NCBI GenBank assembly: GCA_947474365.1
Contig: CANJIU010000001.1
Coordinates: forward strand, 62,001 to 126,000
Direction: 5' to 3'
DNA length: 64,000 nucleotides
Source: Opitutia bacterium
GTDB lineage: Bacteria > Verrucomicrobiota > Verrucomicrobiia > Opitutales > Opitutaceae
The position numbers were made by a program, and so were the translations under genes. The notes under the pieces are model-generated. The model was not told the origin of the DNA, did not search any database, and worked only from the letters and a program-made list of their open reading frames with translations. Each line of letters starts with the position of its first letter. Within the stretch, counting starts at the first letter, position 1. Below, one piece after another: positions 29,685 through 39,897 of this stretch.

Positions 29685-31817
29685 TTACAAGCCCGCCCGA
29701 TAGATGGCGGTGATTTCTGCTGTGCTCAGCACGCGATTGTAGGCGCGCACATCGTCCAGCACGCCGTCAAACGTCCGCACCGCCGTGCTGTCGGTGCCAA
29801 TCGAGAAATTGGCCGTGCCGTCGTTCACGCGGGTGCCAGTGCCGTCGGTCCCCGTGCCGTAGCTGGCCTCGACGCCGTTGACGTAGAACTTGATGTTCGT
29901 CGCGGTGGCCGAACCGGTCCACGTCGCGACCACATGTATCCAAGTGCCCAGCGACACGGCGTTGGTCGCCGTGCTGCGCTTCAAATTCGCGGTCGTGTAG
30001 TCGACCGAAAACGAGAGTTGATTCGTGCCGTCGAGGAAGAAGAGCCAACCATTGTCGGGGTTGACGGTCGTGGTCTTGTCGACGATCCGGCCCTTGCCGC
30101 CCCCGCCGAGCGTGTCGGCCTTGATCCAGGCGGTGAGAGTCATGGCGGCGAGATTGTCGAGCGAGGCGCCGCTGCCGGCGTTCACTCGATCATCGACGCC
30201 GTCGAAGTTCAGGCCGTTGCCGATTTTCCCCGCCACCCAGGTCGGTCCGCCGGTGAGCGTGCCGGTATTGCTGTTGCCGGAGCTGTCGGTGGCGGTGGTG
30301 CCGCTGGAGGAGTCGAGTTTCCAGTGGCCCTGCCGTCCCGTGGTGATTTCGACCGTGGTGGCGTTGGCCTCGGCAGAGTAGCTGGAATTGCCGGTGCCAT
30401 TGTAGGCTCTTGCCCGATAGTAGTAGGTTGTGCCAGAGCCACAGGTGCTGTCGCTATACGTGACGACGTTGGTCCCGGTCGTGGCGATTTCGGCGTAGGT
30501 GCCGCCAGAGCCCTTCTTCCGTTCGATTCTAAAGCCGGTTTCGTTGCTCGCATTGTCGGTCCACGAAAGATTGATCTGCCGGTAGTTGTTGGGTGATGGA
30601 GCGATGGTTGCGATCAGGCTTGATGGGGCCGCGGGGAGGCTCGACGCAACCCGCTCATATGCTCCTCTATCATAGGCAGGGCCCTGCGGACGGGTGGTGC
30701 CGTCAAGATCTAATGTTACCTCTGTAACGGTTAATCCGTTATCAAGGGCCGGGGAGCTGGATTGAAGGTGAAAATCAGGCGATGCAGGTAGTGCATTGTT
30801 CCCTCCGTTAACAAACAACGGATTGCTTACGTTCACGATGTTGCCGGATTGGGTGTATTCTACTCCTTCGGTTGCAGCCGTGCCAAACGCGAGGTCGCCG
30901 CCTGTTCCGCTAGCATACATCAGGTTGTTCCTAATCGTAACGCCTGTGGTGCCGGTTATAGTGGCAAATGAAACGCCGTTAACATTGACTCCAGCTGCGC
31001 CCGTAACTCTGTTCTCGTAGAAGATATTATTCTCAATGCGCGTATTGTCGCAATTTGCTCCCCACACGACCATGCCCGCTCCATTGACATTGTAGGCAAA
31101 CGTGTTGTTGGCGATGACCCAATTCGCCGCCCCTGCGAATTCCGGACCAGGATGCCTAGCCGTAGTATAATCGGATGAGGATGATCCGTTCTGTTGAAGT
31201 CCGACGCAGAGGTTATCGTAAACGAGGTTATTCGTAATGGTATATGAGTCGCCATGCAGATAAATCCCGTGGTTTAATGTAGAAGCTAGGTTTGTAGAAA
31301 AAGGCCCGTTGTGATTGATGATGTTTCGATCGAAGAGATTGTGATGTCCGCCAATGCCCAACATGCCTTGGTCGATATTGTCATGAATCCAATTCCGCCG
31401 AATGACGGAATTATGTAAATTGGAAAACTTTATCCCGCCATACCCATCCCGGATTTCAAACCCTTCGATCGTGATCCAGCCCATCGCAAAATTACTGCCA
31501 GACGAATGTTCTATCAAGATGCGATGAAGTTGAGCCTTATCAATAAAGTCGATGACTGGTGCCTCACCGGGGTAGTTCAGGAGTTTGATCTGTGCCGACT
31601 GGGTGCCGGACTTTGCGAATTGAATTATCGCCTCGTTATACGTGCCTCCCCGCACGTATGTTGTATCACCGGCGTTCATGGTGGCTACTGCGTGGGCCAC
31701 CGTTAGCCAGGGTGAGACCAGCGTGCCCGAGTTGGTGTCAACTCCGTTGGTAGCCACGTAATACGTGGCTCCATACGCCTGCATGCCGCAGAAAACCGCA
31801 GCGGCAGTTAAGATCAC
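29685..31817 (-). CDS. Secreted beta-helix, fibronectin-III and LamG protein
   Basis: About 710 residues from a possible GTG at 31817. It has a signal-like segment (LTAAAVFCGMQAYGA) and a parallel beta-helix resembling pectate lyases (about residues 20-390, with repeated NN/N-rich turns such as IENNIFYENR). An FN3 domain follows (about 400-500, INLSWTDNASNETGFRIERK), then a LamG/concanavalin-like lectin domain (about 505-710, ending VLDDVRAYNRVLSTAEITAIY). It probably binds or cleaves a plant polysaccharide outside the cell. The start is uncertain: no ATG precedes the signal peptide in frame. The beta-helix half is visibly more AT-rich than its surroundings, hinting at acquisition. Confidence 0.75.
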   Translation of the reverse strand: MILTAAAVFCGMQAYGATYYVATNGVDTNSGTLVSPWLTVAHAVATMNAGDTTYVRGGTYNEAIIQFAKSGTQSAQIKLLNYPGEAPVIDFIDKAQLHRILIEHSSGSNFAMGWITIEGFEIRDGYGGIKFSNLHNSVIRRNWIHDNIDQGMLGIGGHHNLFDRNIINHNGPFSTNLASTLNHGIYLHGDSYTITNNLVYDNLCVGLQQNGSSSSDYTTARHPGPEFAGAANWVIANNTFAYNVNGAGMVVWGANCDNTRIENNIFYENRVTGAAGVNVNGVSFATITGTTGVTIRNNLMYASGTGGDLAFGTAATEGVEYTQSGNIVNVSNPLFVNGGNNALPASPDFHLQSSSPALDNGLTVTEVTLDLDGTTRPQGPAYDRGAYERVASSLPAAPSSLIATIAPSPNNYRQINLSWTDNASNETGFRIERKKGSGGTYAEIATTGTNVVTYSDSTCGSGTTYYYRARAYNGTGNSSYSAEANATTVEITTGRQGHWKLDSSSGTTATDSSGNSNTGTLTGGPTWVAGKIGNGLNFDGVDDRVNAGSGASLDNLAAMTLTAWIKADTLGGGGKGRIVDKTTTVNPDNGWLFFLDGTNQLSFSVDYTTANLKRSTATNAVSLGTWIHVVATWTGSATATNIKFYVNGVEASYGTGTDGTGTRVNDGTANFSIGTDSTAVRTFDGVLDDVRAYNRVLSTAEITAIYRAGL

Positions 31818-31979
31818 GGCCCGTAGTTTATTTAGTGGCGAGTGTTTGTTTTCGCACTGTCTTGCCCGGAAGGAAACTGGATCTCGGGGCCGAACCGCGC
31901 CAAGTTTGCGGGCGAACCTGAAAGGAGTGGAAACAGAGCGTGCGCCAGAGGCGCCGCCCGAGGATTCGGCCGGAAGTCC

Positions 31980-32115
31980 GGCCGCGAGTGCATTGTTTTT
32001 CGATGTTGTCACTGTCGTGGGATGGGTTGACGGGGGGCTGCTGGAACTAGTCCTTAAAACATGCGGACCCGTGCAAATCCCTAACCGGATGCGCCGGTTC
32101 TCGAAAATAATCTGA
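31980..32115 (+). repeat. Dispersed intergenic repeat, copy D
   Basis: It shares TGTTGTCACTGTCGTGGG and the core AAATCCCTAACCGGATGCG with copy C. It lies in the 460-base gap 31818-32277. The remaining ~150 bases of that gap, up to the MFS stop codon, hold nothing recognised. Confidence 0.6.
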
Positions 32116-32277
32116 AGCGTCCGGCCGATACTCTGGCGCCGGCGGGAGGAAGGCACCGTGAATACGCCAGTAACATCGCAAAAGCTCGTTACCGATCCAG
32201 AATGCCGCCAAATGGCCGTCGAGCGCGTCCGCCACCAAGAAGTGGCCCATGCTCGGCATCGCGTGCGCGTGTCTGGA

Positions 32278-33549
32278 TCACGTCGCGAACTTGCGCTCGT
32301 GTCCAAGTTGGCGGATGAACAGGCAAACGGAAGCGAACGCCACGGGATAGAGCACCATCATCCCGAGGAAGACCGGGGTGTAGGATTGGTTTTGCACCGT
32401 CCAGCCGATCCCCTGCTGGGAGAGCACGCCACACAAACCCCCGATCGCTCCGGCCATACCCGTAACCGAGCCGACCACATGGGGCGGGAAGACCTCGGCG
32501 GGCAGCGTGATGTTCTGCCAGGCCGCGTGGAAGAACATCGCCACGCTGATCAACGTGAGGGCCATGGCTGGCCCTGGCACACGGGTCACTGCGATGCAGC
32601 ACACCGGGATCATGGCCGTCGCCACCCCCATGACCGTCTTGCGGGCGCGGTTGTGGGACCAACCGCGCCGCATCAACGCGGTGGGGATCCAGCCGCCTGC
32701 GATATTGCCGATGGCGAGAACCGCAAAGGGGATCCAGCTATACTTGCCGATCGATGCGAGATCGAACCCCCGTGCTTCCTGCAGGTATTTTGGCGTCCAA
32801 AAAACGAAGAAAAACGAGATCGGATCCGTGAACGCCCGCGCGAGCACGCAACCCCAAACTTCGCGCACGCCGAGCAGTTGACGGATGGGGATCGTCGGCG
32901 GCGGCGTGCCGGCGGCTTCGGGCGGCGCGCCGCTTTCGATCAGATTCAGTTCCTCGGCGCCCAGCCAACGGTGCTGGCGGGGCAGTTGGTAGATCACGGC
33001 CCAGACCGCCACCCAGAGCAGGCCGAGCACCCCGCCCGCCACGAATGCAGAGCGCCAGCCCCACGTGAGGGCGATCCACGACACCATCGGCGCGGCCAGC
33101 GCCGCACCGACTGCTGTCCCCGCATTGAAGATGCCAACCGCCATCGCGCGGTCGCGCATGGGGAACCACTCCGTCACCGCGCGGATGCCCGCCGGGAAGT
33201 GAGCGGCCTCGGTGGCGCCGAGCAGAAACCGGAAGCCCATGAAGTGAGCCGCCGATTGCGCGAGGCCATGCAACATGTTCGCCACCGACCAGCCGGATAC
33301 GAAGATCGTGAAAGAGCGTCGCGTCCCGAGCCGGTCCACCAGCCGCCCGCACACCGCATACATGATTGTGTAGCTCAGGAGGAACGCCGACGTGATGTCG
33401 GCATAATGGGCGGTGGTCAGCTTTAGTTCGTCCTGAATCGTATGGGCGAGGACCGAGAGCGTCTGCCGGTCGAAGTAGTTGAGCCCCGAGGCGAGGCACA
33501 GCAGCAGCGCAATATACCAGCGGAGGCCGGCAATTTTCCTGGAGTTCAT
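32278..33549 (-). CDS. MFS transporter of the hexuronate/anion symporter type
   Basis: A 423-residue, 12-segment transporter. [12 protein letters not shown] (about residues 23-34) and [14 protein letters not shown] (about 66-79) are typical of the ExuT/GudP anion:cation symporter branch importing sugar acids; [16 protein letters not shown] (about 128-143) also fits. The start overlaps the nagB stop (ATGA). Together they form a two-gene unit downstream of the seven-gene sugar operon. Confidence 0.85.
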   Translation of the reverse strand: MNSRKIAGLRWYIALLLCLASGLNYFDRQTLSVLAHTIQDELKLTTAHYADITSAFLLSYTIMYAVCGRLVDRLGTRRSFTIFVSGWSVANMLHGLAQSAAHFMGFRFLLGATEAAHFPAGIRAVTEWFPMRDRAMAVGIFNAGTAVGAALAAPMVSWIALTWGWRSAFVAGGVLGLLWVAVWAVIYQLPRQHRWLGAEELNLIESGAPPEAAGTPPPTIPIRQLLGVREVWGCVLARAFTDPISFFFVFWTPKYLQEARGFDLASIGKYSWIPFAVLAIGNIAGGWIPTALMRRGWSHNRARKTVMGVATAMIPVCCIAVTRVPGPAMALTLISVAMFFHAAWQNITLPAEVFPPHVVGSVTGMAGAIGGLCGVLSQQGIGWTVQNQSYTPVFLGMMVLYPVAFASVCLFIRQLGHERKFAT

Positions 33550-34304
33550 GACAACGTCTGCGCCGGAGCCTTGTTCGCCAACAGCGTGGCGGAGTGCCGG
33601 TCCAAATACACCGTGGCATCCGGGTGCGCGCGGAGAATCGAGGACGGCGCCTCCGGCGAGATCGGCCCCTCGAAGCAGCGTTTCACGGCACTGGCTTTGC
33701 GCGCATCGGGCACGGACACGATGATCGTCTTCGCCTTGAGTAGTTGCCGGATGGAAATCGAAATCGCGTGTCTCGGCACGGTGCCGAGATTCGGAAACCA
33801 GCCTTCCCCGACCTGCTGCTGGCGACAGGCTGCGTCGAGATTGACGACCAGATAGGGTTGTTCGGTTTGAAAATCAGCGGGTGGATCGTTAAACGCCAGG
33901 TGCCCGTTTTCCCCGACGCCCGCAAATGCGATGTCGACTGGCTCCGCGGCGAGCAGCCGGCCCATTTCGCGGCAGGTGTTCTCGGGATCGCCGAGCCCGT
34001 CGATTAGGTGGTGGTTGTTCAGGCCGGTCTTGTTGATGAGCCGTTCGCGAAGGTATTTCCCGAACGAGGCCGGATGGTCGAAACCAATGCCGACATACTC
34101 GTCGAGGTGGAACATCTCGACCTTGTCCCATGCGATGCCGGGCGTGGCCGTCAGTGCGTCGAGAAACTCGAATTGCGAGCCGCCGGTGGCGGCGAGGATG
34201 CGGGCGCGGCCGCGCGTGGAGAGGGTGTGCTTCAGCAGGGCGGAAGCGTGGTCGGCGGCGGCGCGACCGAGGGCGACTTTGTCTTCGAGTATACGGAGGT
34301 TCAT
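33546..34304 (-). CDS. nagB: Glucosamine-6-phosphate deaminase
   Basis: A 252-residue NagB/isomerase-fold enzyme with [10 protein letters not shown] (about residues 64-73) and [16 protein letters not shown] (about 128-143), the catalytic Asp-His region of glucosamine-6-phosphate deaminases. It converts GlcN-6-P to fructose-6-P and ammonia. It is coupled to an anion-type MFS importer. A second, divergent NagB-fold protein is at 38929-39861. Confidence 0.85.
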   Translation of the reverse strand: MNLRILEDKVALGRAAADHASALLKHTLSTRGRARILAATGGSQFEFLDALTATPGIAWDKVEMFHLDEYVGIGFDHPASFGKYLRERLINKTGLNNHHLIDGLGDPENTCREMGRLLAAEPVDIAFAGVGENGHLAFNDPPADFQTEQPYLVVNLDAACRQQQVGEGWFPNLGTVPRHAISISIRQLLKAKTIIVSVPDARKASAVKRCFEGPISPEAPSSILRAHPDATVYLDRHSATLLANKAPAQTLS

Positions 34305-34359
34305 TTGAAATTATCCAGCGGTCGGTTGCTAACATTGCGGAACAAGCAGACGACGGGCT

Positions 34360-34585
34360 CGGCTCCAATCCCAGCGGTCGGCCGCCGGGCGTGTTTCACC
34401 CAAAACACCGGCATGGCGAAAAAATGCCAAATCCTGTGGCACACGAAGATTCCTCGGGGGATCGCCGTTCTGATCCTGTTCAAGCCAATCGAGCATACCA
34501 ATGAAACCGCCAAGTCCGGGAAAATCCTTATTTGGCCTCGTCGATTTCTCGCGGCACAATCGACAATTGTTCACCGACGTCACGG
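34360..34585 (+). repeat. ~226-bp direct repeat, copy E, downstream of the seven-gene sugar operon
   Basis: It runs from GCTCCAATCCCAGCGGTCGG to ATTGTTCACCGACGTCACGG. It matches 41813-42040 in the same orientation at roughly 80% identity by eye. The last third contains the core shared with copies B, C and D. Most of the 314-base gap 34305-34618 is this repeat. Confidence 0.8.
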
Positions 34586-34618
34586 TCAGCATGGTTCACT
34601 TCCATCGGTTGCCGGGCG

Positions 34619-35632
34619 TCAATCTGCCGGTTGCCCGCGCTCGTCGGCGAGTCGGAAACAGTCCGCCAGGGGACGGACGCCGTCGGAGCAGGTCGGATGG
34701 AACAGCGAGGTAGCGGCGGTCGCAACGGCCAGGCGCAGGCACCGGGAAACGCTCCACCGTTCATGCCAGCCGAGGAGGAATCCCGCTGCAAACGCATCGC
34801 CCGCGCCCGCCGCGCCGCGCATTTCGGACGCGTCGATCCGCAACGACGGCTGCCACGTTCCGGGTTCCTTCTCGCCGACGGAAAACGCCCCTTCGGGTGC
34901 GTGAAATACCACGAGTCGCGCACCGGCCAGGTGCAGGAGGCGGGCCGCAGCCTCCACTGCGTCGTGGTTAAGATGGCCGCGCTCACGAACGGCGATACCC
35001 GTCGCGTGTGTCGCTTCGTAGTCGTTGATAAAGAGACAATCCACCTGCGGCAACACGGGCAGGACACCGTGCTTAAACCGCAGCGGCGGCGCGCTCACAA
35101 TGTCAACCGAGGTCGTGAGCCCGGCCGCGCGCGCCGCGCCCAATACTCCGGCCGCGCGCGGCACGCCGGTTGCATCGCGGGCATCGAGGGTGTCGAGCAG
35201 GAGCAGATAACCGAGGTGAAAGTGACGGGCACGGGTCGCGCCGAAATCGAAATGCTCTGGCGAGAGCTTCGCGTTGGCACCCGGTTGATGGAAAAAGGTG
35301 CGCCGCCCCGTGGCGCGCACCGTCATTACATCGGTGTAGCTCGTGGCCGCGCCCGGCTCGACGCGCAACTGCCGCGCGTCGATGCGATGGCTGGCGCAAT
35401 CCGCCGCGATCCAACGGCCGCGGTCGTCGTCGCCCACAAGGCCGATGCCTTCGAGTGGAAACCGCGTGCCCAGTTTCGCGAGATCCTTCAGCACGTTGTA
35501 GGCGGAACCGCCGTTGCCGAGCGACTCGGCCACAATCGTCGCGAGCGCGTCCTGCTCCGGCCACGTGTCGAGCAGCTTCACCTGGTCCACGATCCAATTT
35601 CCACCGGCGATCACGCCGGAGCGGGCGCTCAT
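34619..35632 (-). CDS. PfkB-family sugar kinase
   Basis: A 337-residue ribokinase/PfkB-type kinase. It has an N-terminal GGNWIVDQV segment, GNGGSAYNVLKDLAKLG (about residues 39-55) and the C-terminal anion-hole signature RGAAGAGDAFAAGFLLGWH (about 271-289) with the catalytic Asp. The ATG at 35632 overlaps the Gfo/Idh stop (ATGA). In this operon it probably phosphorylates a keto-sugar or sugar acid before the class I aldolase encoded nearby. It is the last gene of the operon. Confidence 0.85.
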   Translation of the reverse strand: MSARSGVIAGGNWIVDQVKLLDTWPEQDALATIVAESLGNGGSAYNVLKDLAKLGTRFPLEGIGLVGDDDRGRWIAADCASHRIDARQLRVEPGAATSYTDVMTVRATGRRTFFHQPGANAKLSPEHFDFGATRARHFHLGYLLLLDTLDARDATGVPRAAGVLGAARAAGLTTSVDIVSAPPLRFKHGVLPVLPQVDCLFINDYEATHATGIAVRERGHLNHDAVEAAARLLHLAGARLVVFHAPEGAFSVGEKEPGTWQPSLRIDASEMRGAAGAGDAFAAGFLLGWHERWSVSRCLRLAVATAATSLFHPTCSDGVRPLADCFRLADERGQPAD

Positions 35633-36780
35633 GGGGCGGGAGGTAGCGTGACGACGCCTTGGTTGAGCTGCGATTCGAGCGCCGCCGCCCACCACTCGTG
35701 GTGCGCCACGGCCTCTTTCGGTGTCGCGCAGCCGAAGCGGTCACCGAGCTGGCCGGCACGCTCGGCGAGAAAGGCCGCCCACATCTGCATGAGAATATCG
35801 GGGAACCCCGGTTCGAAAATCCCGCCCGTGATCGTCTTGAACGGCACGCCGAAACCGAGGTCGGTTTTCTCCCACCACTGCTCCTTCTCGCGGTGAAACT
35901 GCCACAGGGTCTTCGGCTCCTTGGTGGAAAACCGCACGCCACGCTCCGTCCCGAGCAGTTCAAAAATCCATGTGTTGGTCTCACCGGGCGCGAGACGCTT
36001 CATCTCCAGCGTCAGCGGCGCGCATTGGCCCGCGATCTCGGCGGTGCAGAGCAGCGTGGCGTTGTCCCACGTGTCACACGCGGCGACGCCGCCTTTGCCA
36101 TCGGGGCGCTCCGGATAAATTTTCTGCAACTGGGCGTGGATCGAACGCAGCTTCCAACCGAGGCGCAGCGGCACGTGGGCGACGTGCAACCCGAGGTCGT
36201 TCATCACGCCACCAAGGCCACAGAACCGATTTTGCCGTTTCCAGTTGATCGGTTTCGTCGGGTCGAGATCGCTCGAATGGAGAAACGCGCAACGCGCCTC
36301 CAAGACCTTGCCCAGTGCGCCGGAACGGGCGACCGCCATCGCCCGCTGCGCGCCCGGCAGAAAAGGAAACTCCGACGACACGCGCACAAAGCGGCCGAGG
36401 CGAGCGGCCTCGTCGCGCACGCGCCGCGCCACCGCGAGGTCGATGCCGAAGGGCTTTTCAGCGAGCAGGTCTTTGCCGGCGCGCAGCACGTCCAGGTAAA
36501 TTTCTTCGTGGAGATGGTGCGGCACGGCGACGTAAACGACATCGATGTCGGGCAGCGCGAGGAGCGCGCGGTGATCGGTGCAGAAATGCCGCACGCCGGG
36601 CACGCGCCGAAACCAGTCGAGCAGGGCCGGCTGCACGTCACAGACGGCGATCAACTCCGCGCGCACCGGGAAATTCTCCAGCACAAACCAACGACCGAGC
36701 GCGGAAGCGACTTCGCGGCCCATGAGGCCACCGCCAATCACGGCGACGCGGACTGGAGCGGATGCGGAAAGCGTGCTCAT
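35629..36780 (-). CDS. Gfo/Idh/MocA family oxidoreductase
   Basis: A 383-residue NAD(P)-dependent sugar dehydrogenase-like protein: VIGGGLMGREVA (about residues 14-25), DIDVVYVAVPHHLHEEI and LLAEKPFGID (about 109-118, the EKP motif). It overlaps both neighbours by 4 bases (kinase and aldolase), so the three are a translationally coupled unit. Substrate unknown. Confidence 0.82.
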   Translation of the reverse strand: MSTLSASAPVRVAVIGGGLMGREVASALGRWFVLENFPVRAELIAVCDVQPALLDWFRRVPGVRHFCTDHRALLALPDIDVVYVAVPHHLHEEIYLDVLRAGKDLLAEKPFGIDLAVARRVRDEAARLGRFVRVSSEFPFLPGAQRAMAVARSGALGKVLEARCAFLHSSDLDPTKPINWKRQNRFCGLGGVMNDLGLHVAHVPLRLGWKLRSIHAQLQKIYPERPDGKGGVAACDTWDNATLLCTAEIAGQCAPLTLEMKRLAPGETNTWIFELLGTERGVRFSTKEPKTLWQFHREKEQWWEKTDLGFGVPFKTITGGIFEPGFPDILMQMWAAFLAERAGQLGDRFGCATPKEAVAHHEWWAAALESQLNQGVVTLPPAP

Positions 36781-37607
36781 GCGAGGAAACGCGCGGCCTC
36801 GCTTGCGGTGGCTCCATCATGCACGACCGCCAGCAGCGCCCGCGTGATCGCGGCCGGGTTCGGGTGCTGGATGATATTCCGACCGTAAACGATTCCGGCG
36901 GCGCCGAGCCGGATGAGCGACTCGGTGCGCTCGAGGATTTCCTGTTCGCTGGCCTTGCCGCCGCCGCGCACGAGCACCGGCACGTCGCCCGCGATCTGGA
37001 TCACGGCGGCATAGCCCGCCACCGGGGACGAAGGGTCGGCCTTGATGATATCGGCGCCTAGCTCCACGGCTTGGCGGACGAGCGGCAGAATTTTCTCCAC
37101 GTCGCCATCGACCATGTAACCGCCGGCCTCCGCGTTGCGCTGAAACACCAGCGGCTCGATCATCAGCGGCACCCCGTAGCGGTCGGATGCGGGTTTCAGC
37201 GCCAGAATATTCTGAATGCACTGATCGGTTACTTCCGGCGCGCCGGGGATCTGAAATAGATTTACCACAATGCATGCCGCATCGAGCTGCACCGCTTGCA
37301 GCACTGGCTCGGCGATAATCCGGCTGAAGGGCGCGCGTGGGAGTTCGGAGCCGTAAACGTTGGCGACATCGGAACGCAGGACGAGCGCCGGCTTGGCCTT
37401 GCCAGGCCGGCTCTGCAGGTGCCGGGCCTGGCCGATGGTGAGCTGAATCGCATCCGGGTTCGCCTCGATCAGCACGTCGATGGTGCGGCGGATGTCCTCG
37501 ATGCCGCGCAAGAACGAGCGCTCGTTGAAGAACCCGTGATCGATGGCGACGTCGAAACAACGTCGCGATTTAGGATGAAAGAGGCGGTTGAGTCGGGCGG
37601 ATTTCAT
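36777..37607 (-). CDS. Class I aldolase-like protein (DhnA/LsrF/Cgl0159 type)
   Basis: A 276-residue TIM-barrel protein with FDVAIDHGFFNE (about residues 18-29), ADIIKADPSSPVAGY holding the likely Schiff-base lysine (about 195-209) and VLVRGGGKASEQEIL (about 220-234). The family includes FbaB-type fructose-bisphosphate and LsrF-type aldolases and thiolases. With the PfkB kinase it may cleave a phosphorylated keto-sugar. Confidence 0.8.
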   Translation of the reverse strand: MKSARLNRLFHPKSRRCFDVAIDHGFFNERSFLRGIEDIRRTIDVLIEANPDAIQLTIGQARHLQSRPGKAKPALVLRSDVANVYGSELPRAPFSRIIAEPVLQAVQLDAACIVVNLFQIPGAPEVTDQCIQNILALKPASDRYGVPLMIEPLVFQRNAEAGGYMVDGDVEKILPLVRQAVELGADIIKADPSSPVAGYAAVIQIAGDVPVLVRGGGKASEQEILERTESLIRLGAAGIVYGRNIIQHPNPAAITRALLAVVHDGATASEAARFLA

Positions 37608-37626
37608 GGACTGGAAAAGTGCTGCG

Positions 37627-38889
37627 CTATCGGGTGACGGTTTCGTTGGCGGCGGCTTTTCCCGGTTCGCGGAAGAAGATCAGAAACACGACGAGCACGG
37701 CGACGGCGCCGAGGGCGGGCAGCATCCAGATGGCGGACCAGTCGTGCGCGATCGTGCCGCGTGGCGCCGCCAAGGTGTGGGCCGCGAGAACTTTGCCGGC
37801 GAGCAAGGTGCCGACAAACGCGCCCAAGCCCCAGAGGATGAACGCCATCAGGCCCTGCACGGCGCCGCGGATGCGCTCGTTGGCCTCGGCGTCGGCGTAG
37901 AGCTGTCCCGCGATGAACAGAAAATCATAGCACACGCCGTGCAGCAAAATCGCCGCGAAGATGAGCGCGGTCGCCGCCGCGCCGCCACCGGCGCTCTGCG
38001 CGAGCAGAAAATAGCGCGCAGCCCACGCGAGGATGCCGATGAAAATCGTCTTCTTGTAGCCCCAGCGCCCGAGCATGACCGGCAGCAGGAAGAGGAAGAT
38101 CACGTCGGACACCTGCGCGAGCGACATCTTGCCGGCGAGGCCCGTCCAGCCGATTTCCGTGAGATAAATGCCCGTCATCACGAAATAGAAATAGAGCGGG
38201 ATGCAGATGAGAAACATGCACGCGACGAAGATCGCGAACGACGGGCGCTTCAGCAGCGCGAGGGCGTCGAGCCCGAGGAGTTCGCCGACGCTGACGTTGG
38301 CCCCGACTTTGCGCGGGGGCGTGGACGGCAGGAAAAACGAGAAGAGGCCGAACGCGACCGACACGCCGCCGGCGAGGTAGAACTGCAGCGCGGACTGCTC
38401 GCCTTGCAGCAGGCTCAGCGTGACGCCGCCGGCGATCCACCCGATGGCGGAGAAAATCTTGATGCGCGGAAAATCGCGTTTCGCATCGGCGAGATGGTGC
38501 AGCGAGAGGGAGTTGCCGAGGGCGAGCGTCGGCGCATAGAGCGCGCAGTAGGCGATGAGCAGCGGATAAAAGCCGCCGAAGCTGCCGGCCTGCGCGAGCG
38601 CGAACATGGCGAGCCCGCCGAGGAGGCCGAGCACGCCGAGAATTTTTTGGGAGGCGAAGAATCGGTCGGCGATCAGGCCGACGAAGAACGGCGAGATCAT
38701 GGAGCCGATGGCAAACGCGCCGTAGGCGGCACCGATTTGTTCGCCGCCGAACTTGAGGACGTTGGCGAGGTAGGCGCCCATGCTCACATACCACGCGCCC
38801 CAGATGAAATACTGGAGGAACATGAAAATCGAGAGCTTGAACGCGAGGCCGGGGGGCTGCGGGCGAGGAGTGGCGGCGGGGGTGATCAT
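37627..38889 (-). CDS. MFS permease of the nucleoside:H+ symporter (NupG-like) type
   Basis: A 420-residue, 12-segment transporter. FMFLQYFIWGAWYVSMGAYL (about residues 23-42) and GMISPFFVGLIADRFF-like text (about 64-79) are hallmarks of the NHS family. Many such proteins in PVC bacteria sit in sugar-catabolic operons and probably import a sugar, not a nucleoside. It is 19 bases before the aldolase gene. Confidence 0.85.
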   Translation of the reverse strand: MITPAATPRPQPPGLAFKLSIFMFLQYFIWGAWYVSMGAYLANVLKFGGEQIGAAYGAFAIGSMISPFFVGLIADRFFASQKILGVLGLLGGLAMFALAQAGSFGGFYPLLIAYCALYAPTLALGNSLSLHHLADAKRDFPRIKIFSAIGWIAGGVTLSLLQGEQSALQFYLAGGVSVAFGLFSFFLPSTPPRKVGANVSVGELLGLDALALLKRPSFAIFVACMFLICIPLYFYFVMTGIYLTEIGWTGLAGKMSLAQVSDVIFLFLLPVMLGRWGYKKTIFIGILAWAARYFLLAQSAGGGAAATALIFAAILLHGVCYDFLFIAGQLYADAEANERIRGAVQGLMAFILWGLGAFVGTLLAGKVLAAHTLAAPRGTIAHDWSAIWMLPALGAVAVLVVFLIFFREPGKAAANETVTR

Positions 38890-38928
38890 GGGGTGGCGGG
38901 GATGAATGGGCGGCGACAGAACGGTGAC

Positions 38929-39861
38929 TCAGTGCATTTCGATCGCGCAGGAGCCGATGCCGCCGCGATAGAAATTGAACTGCACGTTGGGATGATCGCC
39001 GAGGAGCGACATCGGCACAGCCGTGTCGATGATGCGTTGCGCGATCATCAGCGTGGTGAGGCGCTGGCCGAAGGGATTGTCGTGATGGCCGGCGTGCCAG
39101 ATGGAAACTTTCTCAGCCTGCCACGTTTCCACCGGACCGACCGTCACGGCTTGCGTGGGCACGAGCGAGACATTGCCGCCGCCGGAGGTGCGGGCGTTTT
39201 GCGCGATGGTGACGGGGTGGAGGTTCACGACGCGGGTGGCGAGCTGGCGGTAGTCGGCGGCGGACGGCGGGGTGTCCTTATGTTTACCGCGGCGCGGGAG
39301 CGGATCGTTGAAGGCCCAGTGCTTGATGTCGCCCTGGCCGCCTTGCATCACGACGCAGCGTGCGCCGGCGTTCCAGGAGGCTTGAAAAGCGCCGGTGTCG
39401 GCGGTCGGAAAATGGAGGTTGACGTCGGGCATCACGAGCTTGCGCTCGATACGGTTGAAACACATCTCCCGGTCGGCGCGCTCGAACGAGAGCGGGTGCG
39501 TGACCGGCACGGAATCGCCGTCGATCACCCACTCGTCCATGCCCCAGAAGTGGGCGTCGCGGAGTTTGAGGCCGATCTCGTTGGCGATACGGGCGACGAG
39601 CGGAAGTTGCTCCGTGGGGCCGATGGGGCCGCAGATGCCGGCGGGATTGTCGGGCGTGGCCTGTTTCCAAGCGTGGATGTATTCGAGCGCCTCGGCGCAG
39701 TAGAAATCTTCGAGCGTGTCGTAGAAGACGACCTTGAAACCGGGCCGTGAGAGACGGCGCATCGCCTCGGGCGTGAGCTTGGCGGCGTCGGCGATGAGGC
39801 CGGAGTCGAGCGTGGTGTAGTCCCACCAATCGGGGGCGAGGGAAGAGAGCTTGCGCGGCAT
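38929..39861 (-). CDS. NagB/6-phosphogluconolactonase-fold protein
   Basis: A 310-residue divergent member of the glucosamine-6-phosphate isomerase fold: [19 protein letters not shown] (about residues 75-93), [12 protein letters not shown] (about 104-115, in the place of DEYVG) and [14 protein letters not shown] (about 173-186). The catalytic-type Asp and His-containing loop are retained, so it may be an amino-sugar or sugar-phosphate isomerase. The PIG-L deacetylase gene just upstream supports an amino-sugar route. Confidence 0.75.
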   Translation of the reverse strand: MPRKLSSLAPDWWDYTTLDSGLIADAAKLTPEAMRRLSRPGFKVVFYDTLEDFYCAEALEYIHAWKQATPDNPAGICGPIGPTEQLPLVARIANEIGLKLRDAHFWGMDEWVIDGDSVPVTHPLSFERADREMCFNRIERKLVMPDVNLHFPTADTGAFQASWNAGARCVVMQGGQGDIKHWAFNDPLPRRGKHKDTPPSAADYRQLATRVVNLHPVTIAQNARTSGGGNVSLVPTQAVTVGPVETWQAEKVSIWHAGHHDNPFGQRLTTLMIAQRIIDTAVPMSLLGDHPNVQFNFYRGGIGSCAIEMH

Positions 39862-39897
39862 GAGAGGAGTTTTTTCCTGAGGGGTGGGCGGAAAATA

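Noticed and set aside
31818..32306. N-terminal extension of the beta-helix protein through repeat D
   Set aside because: The extension has no domain or signal character and crosses an intergenic repeat; the secreted protein begins near 31817.
37588..39750. A 720-codon plus-strand open frame rich in Glu, Arg and His
   Set aside because: It is antisense to the NupG-like permease and NagB-like genes.
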